This document shows positions 52,527 to 61,424 of a stretch of DNA of 64,000 nucleotides, piece after piece. The stretch comes from an uncultured Eubacterium sp. GTDB lineage: Bacteria; Bacillota; Clostridia; Lachnospirales; Lachnospiraceae. Each line of letters starts with the position of its first letter. The stretch's first letter is position 1. The position numbers and the translations under genes were made by a program. The notes below the pieces were generated by a model that worked only from the letters and a program-made list of their open reading frames with translations, was not told the DNA's origin and made no database searches. The stretch spans positions 289,990-353,989 of the forward strand of contig CAJTRZ010000001.1 in NCBI GenBank assembly GCA_910578975.1, read 5' to 3'.

Positions 52527-53651
52527 TTACTTTTTTAATGATTTTAACTCTCTTGTTACTCTGCCTCTTCGAAATAACACCGCTTTAAACAACCTATGTA
52601 CCCAAAGAAACGGAAGCATCCACCTATGCTTTTTTAATATCGGATAACTGAATTCCATCCTCTCCCGCTCCATGAACATACGTCTAAAAAAGAATCCTGT
52701 CTTCGTCTGAATCCCTTCTTCCTTTCTATATCTTTCCATTACCCATTTCTGATACTGCTCGAATGTGCCAAATGCCCCACTATGAATAATAAACTCTGCC
52801 GGACCTTTCCACTCCTCTTTCATGGTACCATCACCAAACCATGCCTGAGCGAGACCTTTACTCATAGATTCAAATTCTACATAATTCATTTTTGACAACA
52901 TTTCATTAATATAATTCCAATCCAGCTTGTCCCCCAAACACTGCATTAGATAAAATTGATCTATTATAGAACGTATTCCACATCCATCCATAGAGTAATG
53001 CTTTTCAAAATGCAGTAGATGATATAAATAAAAATCCTCCAGACTCATTTCCATAATATGTTCATTTTTTGAATTTCTTTTCAGTCTACTCCATATGTCA
53101 TCTGTATGCCAGTGATTTTCTTCTGTAGGCGGAAGCAGCCTTCTATGAACCTCTACCTCCAGATAAGGTTTTTTAGAATAAACATCATGGCTGTCTTCTG
53201 AACCTATATCATCAGCATCATATCCCATTTCAATTAATATTTTTCCTATTTCATTTATACTTTCTTCCTCTGCCAAATAATCCAGATCGCCCATCTGTCT
53301 GTAATTAGAATCCGGATATAATGTCTTCAATACATATCCCTTCAATGGAAGAATATCAATTCCTCTGGCTGTAATCTTACTGATAATTGTTTCAGCCTCT
53401 GCCTGCTGTATTGCATCTACCAACTGATTCTTCTCATGCAGATGAAACATCTTGTCCAATATCTCTTTATCCGGCTTTTTTTTCAACTTTTCAACAGCAC
53501 AAAAAACCATCTCATCCACCTTATGATAAGCGGCGAGATTTAAAACATCCCGCCACTCTACATCATCCGGCTTCTCAGCTGGTATTTGATTTTGTATTGT
53601 TGATTTGAGTAATTGAATAAAATACTGACTTACATTTTGTTTTATTTCCAT
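52527..53651 (-). CDS. Nucleotidyltransferase-fold protein (NTP_transf_5 type)
   Basis: This 374-residue soluble protein resembles the uncharacterised nucleotidyltransferase family found in surface-polysaccharide and lasso-peptide loci. The segments LPLKGYVLKTLYPDSNYRQMGDLDYLAEE and LEVEVHRRLLPP contain the likely metal-binding DLD and the later acidic EVEVH. HFEKHYSMDGCGIRSIIDQFYL is also typical of the family. The transferred group and acceptor are unknown. It follows the zinc-ribbon protein gene by ten bases and is probably co-transcribed with it. Confidence 0.78.
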   Translation of the reverse strand: MEIKQNVSQYFIQLLKSTIQNQIPAEKPDDVEWRDVLNLAAYHKVDEMVFCAVEKLKKKPDKEILDKMFHLHEKNQLVDAIQQAEAETIISKITARGIDILPLKGYVLKTLYPDSNYRQMGDLDYLAEEESINEIGKILIEMGYDADDIGSEDSHDVYSKKPYLEVEVHRRLLPPTEENHWHTDDIWSRLKRNSKNEHIMEMSLEDFYLYHLLHFEKHYSMDGCGIRSIIDQFYLMQCLGDKLDWNYINEMLSKMNYVEFESMSKGLAQAWFGDGTMKEEWKGPAEFIIHSGAFGTFEQYQKWVMERYRKEEGIQTKTGFFFRRMFMERERMEFSYPILKKHRWMLPFLWVHRLFKAVLFRRGRVTRELKSLKK

Positions 53652-53661
53652 AAATTCCTCT

Positions 53662-54372
53662 TTACTCTTCTGCTATGTCTTCTACTCCTTCACCCTGTGG
53701 CTCTGTTGGTGCTTCCGTTGGTGCTTCTGTCGGCGGTTCTGTCGGAGCAACTGTTGGTGCTTCTGTCGGTTTTGTAGTTACCGGTTTCTTTTTCTTCGTT
53801 GTTGGTGGTTCTGTTTCTGGAGCTTTTGTCACTGCAACCGTAGTCTGAGGTGCCACAGTTACCGGTTCATCCGTTACATCTTCCTCATCATTATCGTCAT
53901 CATTCATTGTTGTACTTTCTTCAATTGTCGTAGTTTCCTCCGTTGTAGTTTCCTCCTCATTTGGACTTCCAAAGGTCATTGATAGTACAACCGCTGCAAT
54001 CACAATAATGATAATAATACCTGCTGAAACTGCAATTGCAATAATATTCATTTTTTTATTTTGATTGGTTATAGCAGTCTTTCCTGCAACATAATCATCT
54101 TCATCCTCATCATAAAATTCATCTTCCTCTGCCATCTCTTCTTCATCTTCAAATTCAAACTCTTCTGAACTCATATCTTCAGGAAAATCAAACGATTCTT
54201 CTTCCACAAATTCAATTTCTTCAGGAATTTCAACTAGTTTCTCCTCACCGTCTAAGTCTCCAATAATTTTTGTTTCTCCCAAATCTTCCTTTATCTGCTC
54301 TACTGTCTCTCCACAATAAGGACATATCTTCTCTTCTGGCTGAATGTACTTTCCACATTTTTTACAAAACAT
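53662..54372 (-). CDS. Zinc-ribbon single-pass membrane protein with a Thr/Pro/Glu-rich outer tail
   Basis: The 236-residue protein starts with a zinc ribbon (MFCKKCGKYIQPEEKICPYC, two CxxC pairs). A very acidic stretch (about 30-95) and one membrane helix (about 107-132) follow. An outer region is rich in Thr, Glu and Pro with repeated APTEPPTEAPTEAPTEPQ-like units. The arrangement suggests a cytoplasmic sensor or assembly module linked to an extended, possibly glycosylated wall-spanning stalk. No enzymatic motif is visible and the function is unknown. Confidence 0.7.
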   Translation of the reverse strand: MFCKKCGKYIQPEEKICPYCGETVEQIKEDLGETKIIGDLDGEEKLVEIPEEIEFVEEESFDFPEDMSSEEFEFEDEEEMAEEDEFYDEDEDDYVAGKTAITNQNKKMNIIAIAVSAGIIIIIVIAAVVLSMTFGSPNEEETTTEETTTIEESTTMNDDDNDEEDVTDEPVTVAPQTTVAVTKAPETEPPTTKKKKPVTTKPTEAPTVAPTEPPTEAPTEAPTEPQGEGVEDIAEE

Positions 54373-54530
54373 TTCGCATCCTCCTTATTCTTCTCTATGT
54401 TATATGCATAACCTGTATATAAATATAACGTTGATTATTTTTATTTTATCTCACACTTCACATTATAATTCAATATTTATCATCTTGGCAAGCACAATTC
54501 GACAACTAACAAACAATGCTTACTAAGAGA

Positions 54531-54574
54531 AAAACAGCCCCAGAAATTTGTTCACTAAATTTCGCGGCTGTTTG
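54531..54574 (-). terminator. Terminator of carD
   Basis: AAACAGCC-AGAAATTT pairs with AAATTT-GGCTGTTT around about seven bases, with TTTTTCTC following on the minus strand, about 60 bases after the carD stop. Confidence 0.8.
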
Positions 54575-54635
54575 ACTCCTAGTATATAATACGTCTAGAA
54601 CGACATAAATTTTTAAAATCTTCTGTATGCATTAT

Positions 54636-55139
54636 TTAGACATTCTTAATATGCTCTGTAATATATTTTTCTACTTCTGATGGCTCTATCCCTAACGCAA
54701 TCGAGAATTCATCATGCAGATTTTGTTTTGCTTCTTTTAAATATCTGTCATCTACATAAGTGATTCGTTTTCCCTGAGCGATTCTCTCTTCATTTCTAGC
54801 ATACAATGTTTTAATAATGCAGATTAACTGTTGACAATCACAGGAGCTGATAGCCTCTTTATACTTTTCTTCACGCTGTCTGTCATTGTCAATCCACATC
54901 GGTTCAATATCTTTTATTCCTGATACAATATCCTTTGCTTCTTGCTCAGAGACAACTGCCCGCATAACAACTCTGTTGCTGTCAACCGGATAAAAAATCT
55001 TACTTTCCTCCGACTTCATTGGAACTAATGTATAATATAATTGATTTTTATCTGCTCCAGATATATCAATGTGGGTAATATCTACCACCTTACAAACACC
55101 ATTTCTTCCATGAACAATATAGTCTCCAATTTTAAACAA
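54636..55139 (-). CDS. CarD/CdnL-family transcription regulator
   Basis: The 167-residue protein binds RNA polymerase beta and stabilises open complexes in related species. The N-terminal Tudor-like domain reads FKIGDYIVHGRNGVCKVVDI and LYYTLVPMKSEESKIFYPVD. A helical DNA-contacting domain with DRYLKEAKQNLHDEFSIALGI follows. It stands alone between terminators. The 177 bases upstream are A+T-rich with no promoter I can place confidently. Confidence 0.92.
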   Translation of the reverse strand: MFKIGDYIVHGRNGVCKVVDITHIDISGADKNQLYYTLVPMKSEESKIFYPVDSNRVVMRAVVSEQEAKDIVSGIKDIEPMWIDNDRQREEKYKEAISSCDCQQLICIIKTLYARNEERIAQGKRITYVDDRYLKEAKQNLHDEFSIALGIEPSEVEKYITEHIKNV

Positions 55140-55316
55140 TTTATAACACCTCTATTTCTATATATTATGTAAATATTTTCTTTCCCTATATTATAATTTT
55201 ACTACTTTTGTGAAATAAATGTTATAGGCAAAATATACAAGATTTTCCTGTATATAATTATTTCAACTGTCAACTTTTAAACATTGTTCTCTTCTATTTA
55301 ATCCCATTATGTCCAA

Positions 55317-55511
55317 TTATCTCAGCATATCCTTTGCCGTAAAAAATATAATTGCAATTGCAACTGCAAAAGCTACTACAAACACAACCAAAAAACTTCT
55401 TTCCGTTGCAGCCTTTAATAACATAATGATAAATACCAGGCACATTAAAATCAATATTGCTGCACAACTAACCACAACTCGATTATAATTCTTTTTTTTG
55501 TTCACTGCCAA
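55317..55511 (-). CDS. Small two-helix membrane protein coupled to metA
   Basis: The 64-residue protein has a basic start (MAVNKKKNYNR) and two hydrophobic helices (about 12-32 and 39-57). It starts at a TTG at 55511 with AGGAGGG six bases upstream, inside the end of metA, leaving two bases between the genes. The good site and tight coupling support translation. No family is recognised. Confidence 0.6.
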   Translation of the reverse strand: MAVNKKKNYNRVVVSCAAILILMCLVFIIMLLKAATERSFLVVFVVAFAVAIAIIFFTAKDMLR

Positions 55512-55513
55512 TT

Positions 55514-56455
55514 TTATCCCTCCTGACTTTCCCCCTCATTCTCTACCTCATTGATATCATAAGGGGTTGTCTGATATACATAATAGTTAATCCAGTTCGT
55601 CCAAAGGAGCTGCCCTGCTGCTCTCCAATTAACAACCGGTTGTTTTGAGGGGTCATCTCCCGGAAAGTAATTCACAGGAACCTGTGGGTTCATTCCTTTT
55701 TCCGCATCTCTCTCGTATTCTAACTTCAATGTATCTGCATCATATTCAGAATGACAGAACACAAATAACTGTCTGCTATCCTCTGATTTTACAATAGCTA
55801 CACCTGCTTCCTCAGACTCTGCCATTAGCTCCAGCTTTGGACACTCTAATATCTGCTCTTTTGTAATCTCTGTCGCTCTCGAATGTGGAGCATAAAAGAT
55901 ATCATCAAATCCCCGGAACAAAGGGGACTTTCTGTTTAATATCCTGTGGCTGTATATTCCTGATAATTTAGGTATGCGGTCTCTCTTTCTGATACCATAA
56001 TGATAATACAGCCCTGCATATGCCCCCCAGCACAAATGGAACGTGCAGTGAACATGCTTCTTTGACCATTCCATAATCATACATACTTCATCCCAATAAT
56101 TCACATCCTCATAGTCAATAAAATCAAGAGGTGCTCCGGTTATAATCAATCCATCAAAATAATGATCCTTAATCTCTTCAAAAGTTTTATAAAACTCATC
56201 CATATGACTGACATCCGTATGTTGGGATTTATATGTAGCTGTCTGCAGAAACTCAACCTCTATCTGAAGTGGTGTATTGGATAACTTTCTGAGAATCTGG
56301 GTCTCTGTGACAATTTTTGTAGGCATCAGATTTAATACCAGGACCCTCAGTGGACGGATATCCTGAGTCATAGCACGATTCTCCGTCATAACAAATATAT
56401 TTTCATTTTCTAAAATATCTCTTGCTGGTAAATTCTGTTTTACTTTAATCGGCAT
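55514..56455 (-). CDS. metA: Homoserine O-acyltransferase, MetA type
   Basis: MetA acylates homoserine, opening methionine synthesis. The 313-residue enzyme keeps family numbering exactly: nucleophile Cys142 in FHLCWGAYAGLYYHYG, then His235 and Glu237 in CHSEYD. Residue 111, reported to govern acyl-CoA choice (Glu in acetyl users, Gly in succinyl users), is Asp here in GAPLDFIDYEDVNYW, so the donor cannot be assigned with confidence. Acetyl-CoA is the likelier guess from chemistry. No S-box or T-box leader is seen in the 59 bases upstream. Confidence 0.94.
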   Translation of the reverse strand: MPIKVKQNLPARDILENENIFVMTENRAMTQDIRPLRVLVLNLMPTKIVTETQILRKLSNTPLQIEVEFLQTATYKSQHTDVSHMDEFYKTFEEIKDHYFDGLIITGAPLDFIDYEDVNYWDEVCMIMEWSKKHVHCTFHLCWGAYAGLYYHYGIRKRDRIPKLSGIYSHRILNRKSPLFRGFDDIFYAPHSRATEITKEQILECPKLELMAESEEAGVAIVKSEDSRQLFVFCHSEYDADTLKLEYERDAEKGMNPQVPVNYFPGDDPSKQPVVNWRAAGQLLWTNWINYYVYQTTPYDINEVENEGESQEG

Positions 56456-56514
56456 ATTAATGTCCTCATCTTCTATAATTAATTCGTAAATTTCATTTTA
56501 TCATAATCAGTATA

Positions 56515-56985
56515 TTAGTTCAATTTGTTTATAAGAGTATCTAACACATGACAAACACTTTTTTCCCGGACTACATTGCGCCCCAAATCTCCAAAATGTA
56601 CTGTTTCTGTCAGTGTTCTGCCCTGTATACAATACCCAAAACATACTGTTCCCACCGGTTTCTCATCTGTTCCACCGCCTGGTCCGGCAATACCTGTAAT
56701 ACCTACACCGATATCTGCCTGATTTGCTTTTGCAACACCCTCTGCCATCTCTTTTGCTGTCTGCTCGCTTACTGCGCCGAATTTTTCAAGAGTATCACTC
56801 TGTACATTAAGATACTTCATCTTTGCCTCGTTGGAATAGGTAACAAAGCTGGCATTAAGTACCTTAGACGCATCTGCCACATCAACAACAGTACCTGCCA
56901 TCTTTCCTCCTGTACAGCTTTCAGCAAAAGAAATGGTAAATCCCTTTTCTATTAAAATCTTTACTAATGTTTCCTGTCTGCTCAT
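56515..56985 (-). CDS. CinA C-terminal domain protein (nicotinamide-nucleotide amidase type)
   Basis: The 156-residue stand-alone CinA C-terminal domain has ISFAESCTGGKMAGTVVDV, the AVSEQTAKEMAEGV helix and GVGITGIAGPGGGTDEKPVGTVCFG. Family members deamidate nicotinamide mononucleotide to nicotinate mononucleotide, recycling pyridine nucleotides, which complements the nad operon elsewhere in the window. The N-terminal molybdopterin-like domain of full CinA is absent. Confidence 0.92.
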   Translation of the reverse strand: MSRQETLVKILIEKGFTISFAESCTGGKMAGTVVDVADASKVLNASFVTYSNEAKMKYLNVQSDTLEKFGAVSEQTAKEMAEGVAKANQADIGVGITGIAGPGGGTDEKPVGTVCFGYCIQGRTLTETVHFGDLGRNVVREKSVCHVLDTLINKLN

Positions 56986-57086
56986 AACATCGCTCCCATA
57001 TACTTATTTTTATTATACCTTATTTTTCTATGTTTAAAAGCCTAATTTTCATCCATTCTATCAATATACTTAATAGGAGAAGTACT

Positions 57087-57986
57087 ATGTTTTTTGCAAT
57101 TGATGATTTAGAAAATGCCCTTGACACAAAACCAGACGAGGATTTCGTGGCGATTATTCCGGCCAATAAGGCAAATCATTATGATATTATCAATTACTAT
57201 GTTCCAAAAATTCCTCTGCTCTTTATGGACTTTCATTTTTCAAAAATTGAATGCTTTCAGGGTTTTATCTATGGATTTATTAACATTCCAGAAATACTTG
57301 TATCTGAACGTTCTATTATTTGCTTTATTTACACAGAGGAATATGTAATATTTATAGACCGGGATGAGTTTGTAGCACATTATTTTGAAAAAATGCTTGA
57401 AGTTCATTTGGATCATATTACATCCAGTGGCACAGCACTATATTATCTCCTTGATTTTATTATGTCCAAAGATTTAGAAAAAATTAACAGTTTGCAGCAA
57501 AATTTAATACAATTGGAATTAAATGTATTAAATGAGAAAAAAATGGACCAGATTCGGGAAATCACCAGTTACCGCAGCCGTACCCTCAAACTACATCACT
57601 ACTATGTTCAGATAGAAGGAATTTGTGGAGATTTAATAGATGACACTCAGAATCTTCTGGATAAAGAAACAAAACAATTATTTAATATACTAATTCGCAA
57701 AATAACTCTTTATGGTCATGAATCTGAGCAGATATGGGAATACACCTCACAAATACGTGATATATATCAACAACAACTTGATGTTCACCAAAATATTATT
57801 ATGAAATTTTTAACAATTGTAACTACTTTATTTATGCCTCTGACTCTGATTGCCGGTTGGTATGGCATGAACTTTGAACACATGCCTGAGCTTGAATGGA
57901 AATACGGATACCCTCTTATTTTTGTGTTAAGTTGTCTGTTAGTTATTGTAATGTGCATTGTATTTAAACGAAAAAAATGGTTTTAA
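57087..57986 (+). CDS. corA: CorA-family divalent cation channel
   Basis: This 299-residue channel has a large cytoplasmic domain. Two C-terminal helices carry the signature YGMNF (about residue 262) between them (FLTIVTTLFMPLTLIAGWYGMNF and YGYPLIFVLSCLLVIVMCIVF), ending in a basic tail. It should pass magnesium or a similar ion. The ATG at 57087 with AGGAG seven bases upstream is chosen over the longer frame from 57030. It converges on psd across a shared hairpin. Confidence 0.9.
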   Translation: MFFAIDDLENALDTKPDEDFVAIIPANKANHYDIINYYVPKIPLLFMDFHFSKIECFQGFIYGFINIPEILVSERSIICFIYTEEYVIFIDRDEFVAHYFEKMLEVHLDHITSSGTALYYLLDFIMSKDLEKINSLQQNLIQLELNVLNEKKMDQIREITSYRSRTLKLHHYYVQIEGICGDLIDDTQNLLDKETKQLFNILIRKITLYGHESEQIWEYTSQIRDIYQQQLDVHQNIIMKFLTIVTTLFMPLTLIAGWYGMNFEHMPELEWKYGYPLIFVLSCLLVIVMCIVFKRKKWF

Positions 57987-58020
57987 CTGCTACAATACCG
58001 TAACGTTAAAACCATTTTAT
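57973..58020. terminator. Bidirectional terminator between corA and psd
   Basis: AAAATGGTTTTAAC and GTTAAAACCATTTT form a 14-base-pair stem that includes the corA stop codon. T-rich flanks lie on both sides. Confidence 0.8.
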
Positions 58021-58021
58021 A

Positions 58022-58855
58022 CTATTTCATTCTTTTACCAATTTTACTTCCATAGAGAACCCGTGTCTCTATATCATTTTTAGTATTTTCAAAATATTCC
58101 TCAGGAATATTTACCTTATCTTTTTCCAGAAGTACTACAACTGTAGACCCACCGTACAGAAACATTCCTTTTTCAGTTCCACGTTCTACTTTACCAAATC
58201 TCTGATGATTTCTTATTTTTCCAACCATCAAAGCTCCTACTTCTATCTGTGCAACAGTGCCAAAGTTTTCTGTTTTTATAATTGTATATTCCCTGCTGTT
58301 TTGTATGAATACCGGATACCGGTTCACTGCAATAGGACGTACTGTATGAAGTCTTCCTGATACCGCTCTGTTCTCCAGTATCTCACCATCATCAATGTAT
58401 CCATACCTGTGGTAATCATCTACACCCAGACGAAATACCAGACAAACTCCTCCCATGAAATCCGGTGCATACTTGCTGTCAGGAATCATATCCTTTACCT
58501 GATACATACTACGCTTTATATGAAATACAGAGTTTTCATTAATACGATATGCAGAAAGTCTTGCATCGCAGGGTGAAATTAAATTGTCTTCCTCCATACA
58601 AACCGGTCTTTTTTCCGCCAATATCTTCCTTGTAAAGAAATCGTTAAAACAATGATACTGCGGTTTTTCATATTCGCTCATATCAATTCCGTTCTTTCTG
58701 ATAAATGAACTGATATGAAGTCCGGAAATAGGTGCATCCATGTAATTACCAATCCATCTGGAGAGAACCGGAATAGTTATTAGCTTTAATATCATCCGCC
58801 CAGGTATTGTTTTATATAAAAATTTTAAAACTTTTGATTCCTTGTTATTTTTCAT
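58022..58855 (-). CDS. psd: Phosphatidylserine decarboxylase proenzyme
   Basis: Psd converts phosphatidylserine to phosphatidylethanolamine at the membrane. The 277-residue proenzyme has family motifs YHCFNDFFTRKI, SPCDARLSAY, FRLGVDDYHRYGYID, EVGALMVGKI and the self-cleavage site GGST (FLYGGSTVVVLL), where Ser becomes the pyruvoyl group. It follows pssA by two bases, the gene making its substrate. Confidence 0.95.
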   Translation of the reverse strand: MKNNKESKVLKFLYKTIPGRMILKLITIPVLSRWIGNYMDAPISGLHISSFIRKNGIDMSEYEKPQYHCFNDFFTRKILAEKRPVCMEEDNLISPCDARLSAYRINENSVFHIKRSMYQVKDMIPDSKYAPDFMGGVCLVFRLGVDDYHRYGYIDDGEILENRAVSGRLHTVRPIAVNRYPVFIQNSREYTIIKTENFGTVAQIEVGALMVGKIRNHQRFGKVERGTEKGMFLYGGSTVVVLLEKDKVNIPEEYFENTKNDIETRVLYGSKIGKRMK

Positions 58856-58857
58856 AT

Positions 58858-59559
58858 TTATCTCACAAAAATCTTCAATAAAACTACTGCAAAAAATTCT
58901 ATAGCACCAATAAATACCATAAAATAAATCATCAATGTTCCAGGTTTCTTTATCTTAAATTTCATCACAAATAAAATCGCTACAATTATCAATATAATAT
59001 AATATAAGAAACCAATATCAAAATCACATAATAACAATGTGTAACGTAGTAGCATAAATGTCGGAAATATTAATGCAGTGGTAGTTACCGGAAGGCCATA
59101 ATAATGCTTCTTATCTCCAAGTCCTTCTCCCTGTGTTTCTTCCACAGTAATATTAAAATACGCCAGCCTTACCAGTGCTGCCAAAACAAATACTGCACTA
59201 ATTGCAATCAGCACCGCCACTGGTATTGAAAATACAACAGTATCTGGAGTCGCCGACATTGTCACTTCAAACACTGTTCTTTTATACAATGCCATTCCTA
59301 CACATACAGGCAACACCCCAAAAGCGACTAAATCTGACAATGAGTCAATCTGTACTCCGAAATCTTTTTCTTTTTTTGTTCTATTCTTTTTTGATCTGGC
59401 AACTCTTCCATCAAAGGTGTCGCACAATCCACATAATAGTAGAAACATTACCCCTATATAAGGATGTCCATGTCCGCTAAGAGATACAAGTATACCTGTC
59501 ACCGCAGACAACAACGAACAATAAGTAAGTACTACTGTATAATCCCAAATCCCTAACAT
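58858..59559 (-). CDS. pssA: CDP-diacylglycerol--serine O-phosphatidyltransferase
   Basis: PssA joins CDP-diacylglycerol and serine to phosphatidylserine in the membrane. The protein of about 233 residues has several hydrophobic helices and the CDP-alcohol phosphotransferase signature CDTFDGRVARSKK followed by GVQIDSLSD. The ATG at 59559 overlaps the upstream flippase stop (ATGTTAG), so translation is coupled. The longer frame from 59637 would run deep into that gene. Confidence 0.94.
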   Translation of the reverse strand: MLGIWDYTVVLTYCSLLSAVTGILVSLSGHGHPYIGVMFLLLCGLCDTFDGRVARSKKNRTKKEKDFGVQIDSLSDLVAFGVLPVCVGMALYKRTVFEVTMSATPDTVVFSIPVAVLIAISAVFVLAALVRLAYFNITVEETQGEGLGDKKHYYGLPVTTTALIFPTFMLLRYTLLLCDFDIGFLYYIILIIVAILFVMKFKIKKPGTLMIYFMVFIGAIEFFAVVLLKIFVR

Positions 59560-60593
59560 CTTTTCTTTCGTCTCATTCCTTTCAATCCCTTTAACAGATA
59601 TGCTGCCAAAGTAATTAATCCGCATACTATTATGCAACAGTAGAAAGAAATCCCTCTACTTAAAAGTTCTATACTTACACTGTCACCAACCAGATGTCCA
59701 AATCCATCAATAAACAAATAATCTGCTGCTCCTACTGCTCCCGGTATAGGAACACTGTTCGATCCCAACACAACAAATCCCTGAGCAACAAAAGCATCAA
59801 ATATTTTTGTTCCACCAATGCCAATAAAAACACACACAGAAACCATAATCAATGATACTCTCTGCAATAAATTAAATATAAAGGCACCAAAGATATATTT
59901 TTTATGACCGCCAATTGCCTTCGCACATTCTTTATACTGTTTTTCAACTACTTTAAGTTTCTGCTGTTTTGCCTCAACATTTTTAATGATATGCATTTTC
60001 TTAAAAAGATTTAAGAAAAAATTGGCACATCGTATAATAATCTTTTCTTTATAAACCAGTAGCAAAAATAACGACAATAAAACAAACTGTACACATACGC
60101 CAATTATGATCATTACTTTAGAAACAATGCTGAAATGTGCCATCATCATTGGTCTTGTCATAAAACAAATCACTCCTATTACAATAATAGAAACAGTATA
60201 TAAAGTCAAGTTTACTAACAGGATCATCGTCGTCACTGCTCCCGGTATTTTATCTTTCATCATAAAATATGCAGAGGCCGGCTGTCCCCCTGTTGCAGAA
60301 GGTGTAATTGCCGAAAAATATATATCGGAAGAAGAATAGGTAATACATTTTCCTAGTGACTTTTTGTACCCAAAAGCACTACAAAGAACCTTCAATGCCA
60401 ATGCCTCAAACACAAAAAAACCTGCCATACAGCCAAAAGCTGCAATAATCCATCCATAGGATGCTGATTTTACATATGTTATGAATCCTTGCAATGTAAA
60501 AGACTCGTTACTTCCGATAATTGCATAAATTGTCAAACCTATCAGTACAAGCAGTACAAGAGACCACAGTACTTTATTCTTTCCATCTTTCAT
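59553..60593 (-). CDS. Flippase-like membrane protein (LPG synthase TM / UPF0104 family)
   Basis: The 346-residue protein has about eight membrane helices and the family signature SAITPSATGGQPASAYFMMK near 95-115, with SNSVPIPGAVGAADYLFID near the C terminus. Relatives are the transmembrane part of MprF and putative lipid flippases. The position between a PAP2 gene and pssA-psd suggests moving or handling a phospholipid or lipid-linked intermediate. The catalytic aminoacyl-transfer domain of MprF is absent. Confidence 0.85.
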   Translation of the reverse strand: MKDGKNKVLWSLVLLVLIGLTIYAIIGSNESFTLQGFITYVKSASYGWIIAAFGCMAGFFVFEALALKVLCSAFGYKKSLGKCITYSSSDIYFSAITPSATGGQPASAYFMMKDKIPGAVTTMILLVNLTLYTVSIIVIGVICFMTRPMMMAHFSIVSKVMIIIGVCVQFVLLSLFLLLVYKEKIIIRCANFFLNLFKKMHIIKNVEAKQQKLKVVEKQYKECAKAIGGHKKYIFGAFIFNLLQRVSLIMVSVCVFIGIGGTKIFDAFVAQGFVVLGSNSVPIPGAVGAADYLFIDGFGHLVGDSVSIELLSRGISFYCCIIVCGLITLAAYLLKGLKGMRRKKRC

Positions 60594-60601
60594 ATGTTCC
60601 C

Positions 60602-61273
60602 TTATTTTTTTGTTAATATTCCGCTGAGTTTCTTTTCTATTATAAAATATATTCTTCCTAAATCAAACTTCTTTGCAACAAACAAACCTGTCTCTACTAC
60701 AATAATTGCTGTTACAACATCCAGAAATACATGCTGTTTTACCATCAATGTAGAGGCAAATACCAGTATTGCTGATATAAACATAACTACCCGGTATCCT
60801 GTTCCTACTTTCTTACATTTCATTGCCCCACGGAAACAAATCCAGTTTTCCAGACAATGAATCGACGGCAATAAATTATCTGGACTATCCATACGATATA
60901 TCAGACCGGTAAGCCACTCGAATATGCCATTCCCTGTTATCTCAGGTCGTACAATCGTACAAGGTATCACAATAAATGCAACCAGGCACATTAGTTTAGC
61001 TATCTGCTCTGCCACACATACTTCATAACATACCTTCCGACTCTCTCTTCCTATTATAATAAAACCAACAATCCATGAAACATATGCCAGAATATAAAAG
61101 GTAATCATAAATGGAGCGAATGGTATCATATCATCTAACCCAATACTTAAATCGTAATGATACATGCCCATTGTAAATATTCTCGTTCCAAAATAAGTAA
61201 TTATGTTTGTAAATAAGCAGGCAATTATTGGAACAAATGCATATAATGGTAATATTTTAAAAATCTTTTGCAA
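60602..61273 (-). CDS. PAP2-superfamily membrane phosphatase
   Basis: The 223-residue membrane protein has six hydrophobic segments and the PAP2 active-site motifs LLPSIHCL (PSxH) and STLMVKQHVFLDV (the HxxxD site). It should remove phosphate from a lipid phosphate or exchange head groups. The first PAP2 motif (KxxxxxxRP) is seen as CTIVRPEITGNG. It is the first gene of the phospholipid operon with the flippase, pssA and psd (gaps of 8, overlap and 2 bases). Confidence 0.85.
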   Translation of the reverse strand: MQKIFKILPLYAFVPIIACLFTNIITYFGTRIFTMGMYHYDLSIGLDDMIPFAPFMITFYILAYVSWIVGFIIIGRESRKVCYEVCVAEQIAKLMCLVAFIVIPCTIVRPEITGNGIFEWLTGLIYRMDSPDNLLPSIHCLENWICFRGAMKCKKVGTGYRVVMFISAILVFASTLMVKQHVFLDVVTAIIVVETGLFVAKKFDLGRIYFIIEKKLSGILTKK

Positions 61274-61384
61274 TTCTATCGCCTCTTTTCATAAGTTTAG
61301 CATCACTTTTCCCTCAAATAATAAAACTACCATATTTATCTGTTTCCCGCAACCTATTATATTTTATTTTTGTCGTTTTTTTAG

Positions 61385-61413
61385 TTGAAAATTATAGAAA
61401 AATCAGTTATTCT
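61385..61413 (+). promoter_or_regulatory. Promoter of purO-purH
   Basis: TTGAAA (61385-61390) and TATTCT (61408-61413) are 17 bases apart, placing the start just before the riboswitch. Confidence 0.65.
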
Positions 61414-61424
61414 AATATTAGTTT

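Noticed and set aside
56456..56514. SAM riboswitch or T-box before metA
   Set aside because: The gap is only 59 bases and has no compatible structure or T-box sequence.
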